A DNA stretch of 64,000 bases. Source: Notospermus geniculatus (Eukaryota > Nemertea > Pilidiophora > Heteronemertea > Lineidae). A program made the translations under genes and the position numbers. The stretch covers positions 124,910 to 188,909 of the forward strand of contig NMRB01001330.1 in the NCBI GenBank assembly GCA_002633025.1, read 5' to 3'. Shown here piece by piece: positions 1-11,320 of the stretch. Below the pieces are notes generated by a model that saw only the letters and a list, made by a program, of their open reading frames with translations, was not told the origin of the DNA and ran no database searches. Numbering within the stretch: the stretch's first letter is position 1; the number at the start of each line of letters is the position of its first letter.

Positions 1-245
1 GGTAATACTGAATTTATATAACCCTCGTCCAATCGCCAAATTTCAGCGTCTAATTTCGGGAAAGATCGGGATTTCAGCATGTTATGCTATAGATGACTTG
101 AAAGAGTAACATTTTCTCCACCTACCTGCAAAAAGCCAGCTTCGTAGCTACATCTTGTAAGGAACAGGAGCCAAAAATCCGACTGAATCGATAGACTGGA
201 GAGCCGCCATTTTACGAGGGTAATATAAATTACCCTCTTTTGGTA
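1..245. repeat. Partial relative of the ACGAGGGTAA palindromic element
   Basis: The block ends in ACGAGGGTAA, a short spacer and TTACCCTC, preceded by GCCGCCATT. The same words, in the same order, close the arms of the large palindrome at 57684-58202. The window edge cuts the other end. It is probably a diverged, truncated member of that family. No coding signal was seen. Confidence 0.35.
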
Positions 246-302
246 GGTCACAGTGCTATTGTGATATCCAAAATAGAAGCAGAAAAAAACAACACACGAA
301 AT

Positions 303-477
303 GATGGTAAAACATAAAGTCGTCTCCAAATCTTGCAAATTTTCAACCCCAACCGGGGTCTTCCTCAGGTACTTTCTAGTAGAGATTATAGAAAAGACTT
401 TTCTGAAATCTCCACTAGATAGTAGAAAGTGCCTGTCGAAAATTTGCAAGATGGAGATGACTTTATGTTTTACCATC
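303..477. repeat. Palindromic miniature element carrying the CTGAGGA...GAAA core
   Basis: The arms (GATGGTAAAACATAAAGTC near 303 and its complement ending at 477) make this a foldback element. On the minus strand the first arm carries CTGAGGA (368-362), a G/C-rich hairpin and GAAA (344-341). The opposite arm has lost the hairpin. The same core recurs at 12757-12784 and 50728-50755, and eroded at about 15190, 23730 and 50390. It belongs to a dispersed family of unknown class. Confidence 0.65.
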
Positions 478-480
478 TTA

Positions 481-522
481 TTGTGAAATCTGACTGAAAT
501 AATAGTCAGTCAGATTTCACAA
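481..522. repeat. Perfect 17-bp hairpin
   Basis: Positions 481-497 are the exact reverse complement of 506-522, with an 8-base loop. It abuts the preceding foldback element and may be an inverted remnant of the same insertion. It is too short to name a family. Confidence 0.8.
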
Positions 523-769
523 TAGACAGACAGTATTGAAATTGATGACAAACAATACATTTTGTACTCGGCCTGCCAAGCTCAGAGCAATATTGCGGCT
601 TTTGCTGTGGTGGGTCACGTATGGTTTGTTTACATTTTCCAATATGGCGGCCATCTTGAAAAATGTATTTTTGTCATTCTGATGATTGTAGTAGCACTAT
701 GGGCAACCCAGCCATGGAAAACTATAGCAATTATTTCTGAAATTGTAATAAGTAATTTTATTTCAACAG

Positions 770-1166
770 AAACACTCCGAATTACGAAATACGAATATGC
801 TTCGACTATGACGTCATCACTTTGGCGTATGATGTTGCATATCTTCGTGCAAATTTGTTGCATCTTGATGGTGGCCGTAAATCTTCGTAGGTAGTTTATG
901 AATTACGAATTGCTAATTTTCATAAGAAATATGTTTTGGGGCTTTTCTGAGCATACAGGTGACAAATGGATATACCTGGCACACTTTAAGCGGTGGAATA
1001 AATGCTTGAAATATCTGTGTAAGGTAATGATGTGGTAAAGACGTTGTCACAAGGTGGAAGGTTGGACCACCATGCGGAGACGAAGAAATGGCATCATCAC
1101 GTAACGTCATCAACGTCCTGAAATCGTTTCGTTATTCGGAATTTGTGACGATGCGGAACCTCCCTA
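770..1166. repeat. GGAACCTCC-ended miniature DNA transposon, copy 1
   Basis: This shares most of its length with 46758-47191 and, inverted, with 10150-10574 and 21343-21763. Landmarks are ACGAATATGCTTCGACTATG near the left, CGTAATTCG-like words, and GCGGAACCTCCC at the right end. The left terminus is eroded. The complete copy at 46758 is flanked by TAA on both sides, which would fit a PIF/Harbinger-type target but is not proof. Confidence 0.7.
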
Positions 1167-1169
1167 TTA

Positions 1170-2400
1170 ATTGAGGCAGGGCTGATGGCTGTTGCCATTG
1201 GTTGGTCTGAGCGTAAGTCATAAGGAAGCCAACAATAATGGTGAATTACCCGTTGACAGCCAGCTCGTTTATGACTGCCTTAGGAATAAAAAAACTGTCC
1301 TCTTTCTTCTGCCGAACAACATGTCATCAAGTGCAAACATCAATAGCTAGAAATGGCCGTTCGCCGCAGCTGCATGGCATGTAATTTAGGTGTAACCAGA
1401 TTCGTTTACCGGCAAATCAATGTAATTTAGGCTTATCTAGGAGAGCTGGCTTGTCATCAGTGTTGGATAGCAATTGATAATACTTCTCAATCCGTCCTTG
1501 TATCAGTCATTACACTCGAAAATAGCCTTGTTTTGACGAACGGATCACGTTTTATCTGTAACCGAAGCTCTTCTGATCGATTTTGCTGATACCCGTGATC
1601 CGTCAATCAATGGTGGCCGCCTGTTGAATTAAATCGTTGGTATTCTGTTTAACCTTGCTGGAGCTTCTGCCAGGATTGCATAAGGGCAGGGTGGTGTTTT
1701 ATCCAGGGCAAAAAAGGGCAGGGATGTTGGGGGGCAGTGTTTCTGCCAGAGGGGCATGAGGGTGATCTATCCCCCCTTCAAATTATTTCAGGGGGTTCCC
1801 TCCTCAGGTGTGCTGACTTGCGGCCCTCGCCCAGAAAAATTTGAAATCTAGACTTGCTGAAATGCGATTTCCTGGCACCTTAGAGTCGAAATAATGAGCT
1901 CATTTGACGTCAAAATGACCCCGATCCACTGTATTGCAACTTTAGGCAGCCCGCCATTGTCGTTGTTGTCGTTAGTCAGAAACCCCGCCAGGCAGCACAT
2001 TCGGCGAATGGGAACAGAAAGGAAATTCGTAAGTGTGCGTGGCGGGCATCTCTTGTGGCACACTTGACGCAAGGGCCCAACGCGCCGCGTAGCGGCCTAA
2101 CAGCGAAGCTAGCCAAAGACTTGTCACGGGTCAATCAATAGAACTGGACTCATAGGAAATATGCACCTAATGTCCAGATGGAATATACCGGACGGTTGGT
2201 TCACGTTTTTAGTGACTGTGAACGTAGATGGGTACATTAATATGTAGCGATACGCTGACAGATTTGCTGGGGACTTGCTCTGTGGATGTTGTAAAATGCG
2301 ATTTTTGGAAGATTATTCTGATTTGCAACGTCATTTTTAATTAACATAAAAATATGTTGAGTAGCTGGGATATGTTTATAAACATTTATTGAGCAGCCAC
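1170..2400. other. No gene recognised; degraded repeat debris
   Basis: No open frame here has conserved motifs. A G-rich stretch at about 1680-1850 (CAGGGC/GGGGGGCAG, then CCCAGAAAAATTTGAAATC) resembles the inner part of the element at 42339-42610 and is probably a decayed fragment of it. The remainder shows nothing I can classify. Confidence 0.4.
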
Positions 2401-2410
2401 CGTCCTAACG

Positions 2411-2482
2411 TGGCCGGCTGGCGCATCGGTAGAGCGTCCGGCTCTGAATCCGGGGCGCCGGGTTCGAGCCTTGCGATAGGAA
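2411..2482 (+). repeat. tRNA-like (pol III) sequence, probable SINE head
   Basis: An A-box-like TGGCGCATCGGTAGAGCG, an anticodon-stem-like CCGG/CCGG hairpin and a B box GGTTCGAGCC appear in tRNA order and spacing. The acceptor ends do not pair and the T arm is imperfect, so this is a tRNA-derived retroposon head or pseudogene, not a functional tRNA. A T-rich run follows. Confidence 0.6.
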
Positions 2483-2624
2483 TTTTTTATTTTTTTCACG
2501 TGTCAGTTTCTCTGTTTATTTTTTTTTGCTGAAAACGTTTTCTCGCAGGATGAATATCTCCCCAGCCCTTCCATTTCCCTACAAATCTGCATTTGCTAAT
2601 AAATACTTATAACCACAGATCCCT

Positions 2625-2687
2625 GTCAGCTGCCCTGCATTCAGAGAGGCTTTTCACTAAAGTCTCTCTGAATGCAGGGCAGCTGAC
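2625..2687. repeat. Perfect 24-bp hairpin
   Basis: Bases 2625-2648 are the exact reverse complement of 2664-2687, with a 15-base loop. No neighbouring repeat explains it. Size and perfection fit either the remains of a very young foldback element or a small-RNA-precursor-like stem. The sequence alone cannot separate these. Confidence 0.85.
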
Positions 2688-3270
2688 TACCATCCACATT
2701 CCCCTCCCAGTCACCAAAAATATCAACACCACAACTAACGTTCAAGACTACTGGGTTAGTTCTGATAGTCGGAAAATACTCTTTTTAGGCTGAGTGCCGG
2801 TCGGCATTTCCGTGTCCTGGACGGGGTCATCCGGCGCCGACCAGCAGCGGCAGAACCCTGGGGTTTGATCACCTGACCAGTCGTTCCAGTGGCTTTATAT
2901 GGTAGACAAATGTTGTCTCATGCGTACAGCACAGCCACAGGGGAAATGTTTTCCAACATTGATCAAATGTTGTTGTAATCTGTGACCCGATCTACCAAAA
3001 GTAGGTGCATGTCGCAGGTGATCATCATTGGTCATCAGTTCACTCCACTATTATCACTGCTGTCCACTACTATTGTCAACCTGCAGAGACGTACATTTCA
3101 GCTATTGTGTTGTACCCGTTAACCCTTTCCTCAGTTGCGACTTGCGCCTACTTCTGCTAGATCGGGTCACATTTGTTGGCCAGTGTATGCAGGGTAGAAA
3201 GATCATATTGCCGAGGATTTTGTTGAAATATTCGATTGTTGCCAGCTGCAGCTTCTAACATATCTAATGC

Positions 3271-3500
3271 ACCAACATTCTCAAAGAGTCGTCTATTCTC
3301 TTGTTAATCTGTGCTCAATCAAAAAGGGTCTCATGTCTCAGCTATATCTTCAAATGAATGGATGATTGACAGATGAGTAATGTCTGCCTAACGAGGCATC
3401 ATTCCTTTGTGTCTCTAAGATTCACCTCCTTTTGACAGACGTTCTGTAAATCATTGATGGATTCTTCAGTATTTTAAGCCCATTGCACTCATGCCAAATG
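3271..3500. repeat. Dispersed repeat shared with the segmental duplication
   Basis: The stretch from about ACATTCTCAAAG to GTCATTGATGGATTCTTCAG recurs nearly base for base at about 9256-9490 and 19684-19905 (the two duplication copies). It contains AAATGAATGGATGATTGACA and CTGCCTAACGAGGC. It lies outside the duplicated unit, so it is an independent dispersed copy. Class unknown. Confidence 0.7.
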
Positions 3501-3599
3501 TTCTTGTCCATAAGATCAATTTTTCCCAGGAATATTCCCAACTGGTCTTGTTCAACAAATATCATACTAAAATTTGAGAAGAGTTGTTATCTCCCCGCT

Positions 3600-4045
3600 T
3601 TTTGAAAAAAAGTCGGGGTGATATTGTTTTACTCTCCGCCGTCAGTCTGGCTGTCCGGTCGTCCGGCTGTCCATCCATCTATCCAAAAGTGATATATCCT
3701 CCTAGACCGTTCAATGGAGGAGCTTGAAACTTTGGTACATGTACATGTATATATTAGGTACTCATCCACTAATGTGCACAACACTCTTGGAATGTCGATC
3801 CAGCTCCCTGTCTCTCCACCAGGGGGCGATATGTGAAAAACACATTTATGGTCATTACTCCTTAACTAATTGTGATAAAGTGACAAAATTTTCTGTGATG
3901 GTCTATCTCTAACAGCTTCATAATATATCATACAGGTTTTGACCTTGACCTACTTTCTAGGTCACAGGGGTCAAACTTTCATAAAAACCACGAGAATCAT
4001 GGGGAAAACACATTCATGGGCATTATTCCTTACCTATTTGTAATC
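3600..4045. repeat. Dispersed TTGACCTTGACCTAC repeat, copy 1
   Basis: The order is: a CTCCCCGC...GCGGGG-like start, a GTCCGGCTGTCC-type stretch, GAGCTTGAAACTTTGG, CCACCAGGGGGCG (3816-3828), TTTATGGTCATTACTCC and TTTTGACCTTGACCTAC. The second half recurs at 6400-6945 and 18055-18545. Its end overlaps the last codons of the GPCR on the other strand, so that gene's 3' end abuts or uses repeat-derived sequence. Confidence 0.7.
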
Positions 4046-5118
4046 AATTCTTTTTTTCCACCACAAATCACCGCTTGTAGGTGGCGTCGGAATCTTGACC
4101 CGGTGATGCAGTATATATAGAAATTTACAAAACTGTTAAAAGTTCCGAGAAAATACGAAAACGTTAAAAAGGAATAGACAATATCTCTGTCGACATGGCG
4201 TTCACCGCTGATTATATAGAGGAGGTAGGGAAACTGTACTAAACATCCTGGCAACTCTAACAGCGTAAAAACAACGACGACAACCACTACCCTCACTGTG
4301 ATCGCCACCGTGTTATCGTTGGTCTTCTTGGCAGCGGAGGTACGATTCATTACTAGTGACTGTTTCAGCGCAACAAGCAGACGATAAGTCAAAAAGGTCA
4401 AACAGAAAATAGGCCCGAACAGCCAGAGGACGTAACGTAAAATTATTTGATAGATTACGCGGTAGTAAACATCGTAATATGGCTGTCGGCGTCGGAATGC
4501 TAAAAATGTATGAGTACACGGGTCGTATCTCCAGATTGTGTAGTACATAAACATTTGCACAGCGTTGTACGAAAATGCGAATAGCCCGGTGAAAAGACAT
4601 GCGAACCGTGCGTTCCTGGTGGTACATATTGTTGCCGCTCTCAGAGGTCGGCAAACAGCAACAAAACGTTCCAATGTAACGCAGATGACGAGATAGATGG
4701 ACCACATCTTTGAAAACGCAACAAATGTTTTCTGGTAGCTATACGAAAGTTGTTGAAACCAAACAAAAAAAGTAAACACCGGTATACCGTGTCCAAGGTG
4801 GCGGTACTTGTGGAATCTCGGCAGTACACTGTAGAATAATCTTGATATCAGTACAAGTGAATCGGCCACAGCGAGTAAGCGGAGTATGACTGAGGTCGAC
4901 GTGTAGGGCCTCTCCCGCCCCAAAACTATGTGTGCCATAATATTGCCGATCAAACCGAAGAAAATTATGGTGGGATACATGGTAATGTACATGACGAACC
5001 TGAATCTGTGGTAATGACCTGAGATGGAAACTAGGTCATACGATTCGCATTCCAACTTGACGTACTGAGCTGTCGTTTTCTCCAGCATTGTTAGATAGTC
5101 ATATGTTAAATTTGGCAT
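4030..5118 (-). CDS. Class A (rhodopsin-type) G protein-coupled receptor, FMRFamide-receptor-like
   Basis: An intronless 362-residue receptor in the plasma membrane, coupling an extracellular ligand (probably a neuropeptide) to G proteins. Seven hydrophobic segments are visible. Landmarks: GLIGN (N59, position 1.50), LAVAD (D86, 2.50), TLERF (E150-R151, the DRY site), P236 in TM5, LELP (P290, TM6) and NSFVNFYIY (N332/Y336, an NPxxY variant with F for P). N3 lies in an N-glycosylation sequon. Oddities: no cysteine lies between TM2 and TM3, so the usual disulfide partner of loop-2 C201 is missing; TM4 lacks the common Trp; and TM6 opens with a valine run. The start is the first Met of the frame, supported by the homologous copy at 16816. 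Receptor identity is secure; the FMRFamide-like grouping rests on general resemblance only. Confidence 0.88.
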   Translation of the reverse strand: MPNLTYDYLTMLEKTTAQYVKLECESYDLVSISGHYHRFRFVMYITMYPTIIFFGLIGNIMAHIVLGRERPYTSTSVILRLLAVADSLVLISRLFYSVLPRFHKYRHLGHGIPVFTFFVWFQQLSYSYQKTFVAFSKMWSIYLVICVTLERFVAVCRPLRAATICTTRNARFACLFTGLFAFSYNAVQMFMYYTIWRYDPCTHTFLAFRRRQPYYDVYYRVIYQIILRYVLWLFGPIFCLTFLTYRLLVALKQSLVMNRTSAAKKTNDNTVAITVRVVVVVVVFTLLELPGCLVQFPYLLYIISGERHVDRDIVYSFLTFSYFLGTFNSFVNFYIYCITGSRFRRHLQAVICGGKKELITNR

Positions 5119-5314
5119 TCTATGTCGTTACTTTCGTGATGCCGGACGGAATGTTTGGCTAACGAATTTAGCAATGATATGCGACCCGTTCTGTGTCAAA
5201 TAAGAATTCCTCCGCTTGTGGCTTACCGAGTGATGTTCGTTGTACGTTGTGCCTGTGTTACCCTAACTAAAATGATCCAGTCAGTAGTTTAAGGCCAGAA
5301 CCAGTGTTGGTGTT

Positions 5315-5629
5315 AAGCCTAGTGTAGATCGCACTTGCGACTGGAAGCAACTGATCTGATCAGTCGCAGGTGATGTACACTCTCAGTCGCACTGCGTACA
5401 TCGCAGTCACTGGACGAAACTGAGGAGAACTAGTCGCTAGAAAGTTGAACATGTGCAACTGGTGGCGACTGGCAAAATCTCAGTTCCAGCAAGTCGCAAT
5501 GGTGCGTAGATCGACCATTTCTGGCGACTGATCAGTCGCCTCCAGTTCCAGCTAGATCCTCCCTGTCGCCAGTTAGCTCAGTGGGGACTAGCTGTCTCTA
5601 GTTGCAAGTGTGATGTACGCTAGGCTTTA
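5315..5629. repeat. AAGCCTAG-ended MITE built from AGTCGC/GACTGG words, copy A
   Basis: The ends AAGCCTAGTGTAGATCGCAC and GTACGCTAGGCTTT are inverted repeats. The interior is almost entirely the words AGTCGC, GCGACT, CTGATCAG and CAGTTCCAG repeated in both orientations. Its duplicate is at 16989-17302. It lies upstream of the GPCR start, so it could affect transcription of that gene. Confidence 0.8.
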
Positions 5630-5979
5630 CTATTTTAAACTTCTTGGTTCACTTCATCCTAGCTCGGTGCTGTATTGTCACGATTGTGGTATGTTGAGCA
5701 GAAACCCTCGATGGTTGCTGTAGGATCATTACTGTAATAGTGTCGATTATTATCGCACTAAAATACGACTAATATTTTTTTCGCAGTCAATTGATGTTGC
5801 ATTCGTGTGCCTCAAAAAAAACTGAAAATATACGTCATCGGAAAACAAATTGAGCAATTGGCCTGAAGCACAAGTTGATTTTGAAATATTGTTCAGTACC
5901 TGAAGGGCCATTAGAGGAAGCTCACGATAGGCATTTTGATATAGCTAGTGTACCAAATAGATGGACCTAACTGTGACAT

Positions 5980-6344
5980 AGCTACGGTTTACACCTGTTG
6001 AAAATACCCGTGTTTTACCAGACCCGTGTGTACCAAAATCCCAGTGAGAGGTCACACCACTACATTGTAGTTATGTAGCCCGGCGACAGTTGCGCTGCAT
6101 GCATTGACTCTTCGGTCATTTCTGTATTGGCCCACATTGTTGGAGGCGCGAAAATGACGTCACTTAATGGCTGCGCCATCTCTCGCCGTGCGAAGAACTA
6201 ACGAAAACACGGGGATTTTGAAAAGCATGGCGAGTTTGCCGTGTTCCAAAAACCCGTGTTTTTCAGACACAGGTTTCTTGAAGCCCGGCAATTCATAGGT
6301 GTGACCGCAAAAAATCCAGGGATTTTAAGAAGTGTAACCATGGT
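5980..6344. repeat. GGTTTACACCTG-ended MITE, copy 1
   Basis: The ends AGCTACGGTTTACACCTG and GTGTAACCATGGT are inverted. Inside are CCCGTGTTTTxCCAGACCCG and its complement. Paralogous copies are at 17667-18039 (by segmental duplication) and 36129-36514 (independent). The element at 56770-57146 has related ends. Confidence 0.75.
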
Positions 6345-6399
6345 GATACACTGACTCTGAATGCATTCGGATGCATCCAATGTCAACAACCATTAATGT

Positions 6400-6945
6400 G
6401 GCACCCATGTACTAATTGTACTACTGGGAATTTCGATCCAACTCCACATCTTTCCACCAGGCGGTGAAGTGTGAAAAACATTTATGGTCATTACTCCTAA
6501 AGTACTTAGTACTTAGTCAGTACTCCTAAAGTACAAAATTTTATGTGGTGTTTATTTGTAACCACTTCGTAAAACCTCATTTGGCTTTTGACCTTGACCT
6601 ACTTCCAAGGTCACAGGGGCAAATACTTCCTAAAACAACAAGAAACATGGCAAAAACACGTCTCTGGGCATTATTCGTTAGCTATTTGTGATGAAGAGAC
6701 AAGATTGCGAGTGGTGGTGTATCAGTGTAAAGTGTAGGGTAAAGTAACAGTTCACGCCCCTGTACAAGTCTAGCCCCGAGTCTACACCCCCATGCAATGT
6801 TGGCCATTTTTACACTCAGGGGCTAGAATTGTACCACTTTACCCTGACTACTTCATAACCTGAGTTTTGACCTTGACCTACTTTTCAAGGTCGGCAGTCA
6901 ACTTTACAAAGACAGGGTTCTGATACAACTTTGCAACTATTGCCT
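6400..6945. repeat. Dispersed TTGACCTTGACCTAC repeat, copy 2
   Basis: This contains CCACCAGGCGG (6454), TTATGGTCATTACTCC, then TTTTGACCTTGACCTACTT twice (about 6588 and 6865). The second occurrence follows a short interposed palindromic block (about 6745-6840, GTACAAGTCTAGCCCC against GGGGCTAGAATTGTAC). The homologous region in copy B is 18055-18545. Confidence 0.65.
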
Positions 6946-7295
6946 AAATTCATCAGAGAAACTTGAACTTGAAACTTTGGAATGTTATATGTATGTGCAC
7001 GACTACTAATGTGCACAACACCGAATGTATTTCGATCCAACTCGGCCTATTTCCACCAGGGGGCGATATATGAAAGACACAGGAAAAATAACTTTGTCAC
7101 CATTACTTCCTGTCGAAAGCAGGGAGATATGCGATGGGCTCCCCATCGACATTGCTCTAGTTATCATTTGTAGAATGAGATCGCATTCAAAAGAAACGGT
7201 TTTCAAAGAAGCAGTTTTGTTCCAGAAACGTATAAGCGCATGTGCTTATAATCAGGCAAAACGAAGGTGGAAAAGGGCCTTAAAGTAAAGGCTAT

Positions 7296-7530
7296 ATGTA
7301 CACTATCAACATTTCAGGACACATGTCGCGACACATGTGTCCGACACAGATGGACACAGAAATTTTGTCCCTGTATACACTAGACACATGTCGGGACACA
7401 TGTTGCGACACAGTGTTGGGACACTTGTTGCCAATATTTTTGCTCTGTACACACTGTCAACATTTTCAGCAACACGGTGTGTCGGACACATGTGTCGCGA
7501 CATGTGTTCTGAAATGTTGATAGTGTACAT
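7296..7530. repeat. Foldback MITE of ACATGTGTC/GTCGCGAC words
   Basis: The left arm, from TGTACACTATCAACATTTCA, and the right arm, ending at 7530, match almost perfectly for about 50 bp. The middle repeats ACACATGT, GTCGCGACA and GTCCGACAC in both orientations. It is absent from copy B of the duplication, so it inserted after the duplication or was lost there. The short open frames across it are by-products of the repeat. Confidence 0.85.
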
Positions 7531-7564
7531 AGGCCTTAAGCGATATCCGTTCATAAGCACATAT

Positions 7565-9226
7565 GGGTCATTCCACGAAGTTCATGTAAATTTTGTGACA
7601 CGGCAGTCAATTTTTCAAATTCATTATTTTGTGTCAGAGTGTAGTGATTTGTGGTGTAAACACAAGTAGCAAGAGGCCGAAGATAGGATTTTTGGTGCCA
7701 GGTCACAGAAATGTGGAAAAAATCACATTGGCAGCTTGTAACGTTTGACATGAAATACGCTAACTGACTCAGATTATAATGTAGAGACTCTATGATTAGA
7801 TGTATGAAAGTTATTCCACAAAAACATATACATCAGTGCCGACATGTCTGAGAAAAAAGTTACTGAGAGGAAGTTATGCAAGTTCATATCTGCAACAGTT
7901 ACTGGGTGTTAGTAACATTGACATGAATGCATTATTTAAAAGCTCTGTAAATCACATTCAGTTTGTTTTTGATAAATAAATGTGGTACTTCCTAGTACCT
8001 AACACCTATGGGAAATATTATCAAGTGTAGCTACATTCTTTTATTACAACCATCAGAAAATTTGGCAACGAAACCAACAGTGTGAACATTGACATGAATC
8101 AGTTAAATTCAGTTTTATCCCCTAGTTTGTATAATTGGTTTCGGTGTGCATGAACAACTGTCCTAAGTCAATTTAAGATGACTGTAGGTCCTTTTAAGAA
8201 ATAAAACTGGTCACAACTTCCAGTGTAGACGAAACACAGAAGACCGTAAGTAACATTGACAAAGATTGTCAAAGTTACGAGCGACTGATTGAATTTTCAT
8301 GTGACAACATCACGAGAAATGCATAAAACCTGCCATAACTGGAAGGTTTATTTCATGTGAAGTCATCGACTTCATTTAAATGTTACTAATCACCCTCTAA
8401 CTTCAATAACTACAGCTCAAATGCGTCGCTCGTAACGGGTCAAAATTTCATCTGGTGTGCGTAACATTTTGACATTTTCTATTAGAAATCTTCTGACACG
8501 CCGGGGCCGACGCCATCTTTCCGCCGCCTTCAAAATAACTGTCGTAAAGCGTCACACGAACATGCGGATATGCTTGCATGTCGTTAAACATGCATGAGTT
8601 ACAAAATGGGAAAAATTGAAGCTGGTCGTGCGAACATGTTTTTGACATGAAAAATTAAATTTTTCCCAAAATGTGCCACCTCTAAATATTTCTAACATTC
8701 ATCTGCTGTTGAATTATTTTTTCTTTACACAGAGGCCATAACAATGTTTTACGACAGTCTCAAACCAGTTGTAATTGTTGACTCCACGACTTATTGATCA
8801 GCTGGCGTGCGTAACAATGTTTGACAGCAAAGATTACGCACGTCATGTCCATTTTTATCGTGAAGTACGTAAAAAATGGCTATACCTACAATACTTTGGG
8901 AAAATGATTTTGAAAGATGGGTTACTGTGCTACACCCCAGCCTAAAATTTTGCGTTTCTTCAACTATTTAGGCATCGTACGAGTTGATTTTGCGGAAGCT
9001 TACAGAAAACGTCACAAAAAACGTTCTGTCAAACAGTGAAAACGCTGATTGACATCATGATTACAAAACAAATGTGGAATTGTACTTTAAAAGTAGTTTT
9101 GATTTATTACTACTTTAGGAAAGGAAGAAAAATCACAACAACACTTAGCAAAATGGTTGTAGGTAGCGAATTTATTTCAGAAAACAGGGTCGTGCGTAAC
9201 ATTGCATGAACTTGGTGGAATGACCC
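7565..9226. mobile_element. 1.66-kb non-autonomous DNA transposon with GGTCATTCCAC ends
   Basis: The ends GGTCATTCCACGAAGTTCAT and ATGAACTTGGTGGAATGACC are inverted repeats flanked by ATAT (7561-7564 and 9227-9230). Copy B reads straight across at about 19655 (AAGCGCATGTGCTTCCCC), an empty site that fixes the boundaries. No transposase frame is present. The word TAACATTGACATGAA and variants recur about six times inside (near 7910, 8085, 8253, 8456, 8805 and 9190), as expected for repeated protein-binding sites. Superfamily not determined. Confidence 0.8.
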
Positions 9227-10149
9227 ATATGCTTCCCCTTGCATAAATATGGTATAATGCACAACATTCTCAAAGGGTGGACTATTCTCTTATTTATCTG
9301 CACTCAATCAAAAGGGGTCTCATGTCTCAATTATCATCTTCAAATGAATGGATGATTGACAGATGAGTAACGTCTGCCTAACGAGGCGTCATTCCTTTGT
9401 CTCTCTAAGATTCCCCTCCTTTTGACAGATGTTCTGTAAGTCATTGATGGATTCTTCAGTCTTTTAAGTCCATTGCAAATGTTCTTGTCGATACCTTAAG
9501 GTCAGTGGAGCTAGTCAAATAGCTATTCAGTGGCATCATGTGTCACTCCATCTGTCAAACTATGCCTGACGTTTTGTAACCGTAGTAGCTAGACACTCCA
9601 AATTTCATCTGAAGGTAGCCCGGAGTGAACTCTCCTCAGAGACAAAAATGAGTGCGGTTTGACGTATATTGGGCTCTCCAGGTGGCGTTTTGCATGAAAT
9701 GAAATATCTCAGCCCCTATGATAAATATGTAGACAAAATGTGATGGGATAGATAGGTTTATATTCCCTTTGAACTGATGTAGAAAATATCATGTTAGATC
9801 TGTCCACCAGGGGGCACTATTTAACAAAATATAAAACAGGGGTATTTGAATTTCCCGCACTTGAAGTGACTCTGTGTATAAAGTGCAGTAATTAACATGG
9901 ATTCAGTGAACGTGTGAGCTTTTGACATTTAGTCAATGATGAGAGACTTTTTCCTCACTCAGTCATCACGAAAGACATCAAAAAGTCATGACACACGGCC
10001 CTTTTTTACGGTGAGGGGAAATCGTCGTGTCTTTAGCCAGCAACAAGACATGACCAGTTCTTTATGGAAGCCATAAAAAACTGTTTATTGTACGGAGGCT
10101 GCTAAATGCAGCTGCAAGCAGAGGAGAAACCTTCTTGTTAGCAAGAGTA

Positions 10150-10574
10150 GTGAGATTCCGATGTCACAAATTCCGAATCACGAAACGATTTCAGGGCTGC
10201 GTGACGTTACATCATGACGCCGTTTCTTCGTCTAAAATCCGTGGTGGTTCGACCTTCGGCCTTGTGAACGGTGTGAAAACCTCTTTTTAACACCACGTTA
10301 TTACCTTACACTGACATTTTAAGCATTTATTTCACCGCTCAAGTGTGTCACGTATATCCAATTGTCACCTCTATTCTCAGAAAAGCCCAAGAAAACATTT
10401 CTTTTCAATGAAAATTATCAATTCGTATTCGTAAACGACCTACGAAGATTTATAGCCATCCTCGTCAAGACGAAACGAATTTACATGACGTCACGAAAGA
10501 GACGCGACGTCAAAGTGATAACGTCATAGACGAAGCATATTCGTAATTTGGAGATGTTGTGGATCCTCCCTATT
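10150..10574. repeat. GGAACCTCC-ended miniature transposon, copy 2 (inverted)
   Basis: Reverse-orientation relative of 46758-47191. GATCCTCCC is at the right end, with ACGAAGCATATTCGTAATTTGG inside. It is duplicated at 21343-21763 as part of the segmental duplication. The left terminus has drifted (GAGATTCC). Confidence 0.7.
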
Positions 10575-11028
10575 TGCTGAGATTTGGAGAATCAAAACAG
10601 TTTGATGAATGAGGAACCCGTGTCGTGCCGTTTATCCCGACAGGTCGGCGCTGCGTGCAGTGCGACCGGAGCGACTACGTCATTGAGTTTCAAGTGTTGA
10701 AGCTACATCATGAAAAAATGAGATGTACATTTTTCTGCAGCAATAATGAGATAAAGACGTTCCCATTATCGCCATCCTATCTTTTCATTTTATGAAAAAA
10801 TGCACTAGAAAATGCAGAAATTTTCATCTGCAACAAGACGATGTAAATTTTAATACCAGGCTACCGAAACAAAAGGTTGTTTTCACGCCAGAAATAAATG
10901 GAAATAACGTTAGAAAAAAGAAACTTCGGTCGCACCGCTCACAGTGCTACGTCGTGACGTTAGTTCCTCCGGTTCCCCATTAAAACAGTTTGATAAATTT
11001 GATAAAAGAAAATTCGTCTTTAACACAA

Positions 11029-11320
11029 CTACACAGGGAAAATGACGTACATCTGGCGGACGTATGGCGTATATACGGCATACGTCCGCCAGTCCTGGTT
11101 GCGTATATATATACCGTATATAAAAGTAGCTAGATTCAATTTGTATATACGTCGTCGTATGTACGTGGGATATATGCCGTACGCATGCCATATGTACGGC
11201 ATATACTCGGCAGACATATTTTTCCGTACGTAAGCCATACTTACACCGGACGTCCAGAGGATGATCCATTGTACTATACGGCGGATATAAAAGTAGCTGT
11301 ACGTCATTTTGCCTGTGTAG
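11029..11320. repeat. CTACACAGG-ended MITE of CGTACGTCCGCC/TATACGC words
   Basis: Inverted ends CTACACAGGGAAAATGACGT and ACGTCATTTTGCCTGTGTAG. The interior repeats GTACGGCATA, GTATATACG and GGCGGACGTA in both orientations, so frames on both strands read as Tyr/Arg-rich nonsense. Another word-iterated element. Confidence 0.85.

Noticed and set aside
2411-2482. Functional tRNA gene
   Set aside because: A and B boxes are present, but the acceptor stem does not pair and the T arm is defective; SINE head preferred.
4313-4829. Additional minus-strand frames within the GPCR
   Set aside because: Shadow frames of the receptor coding sequence.
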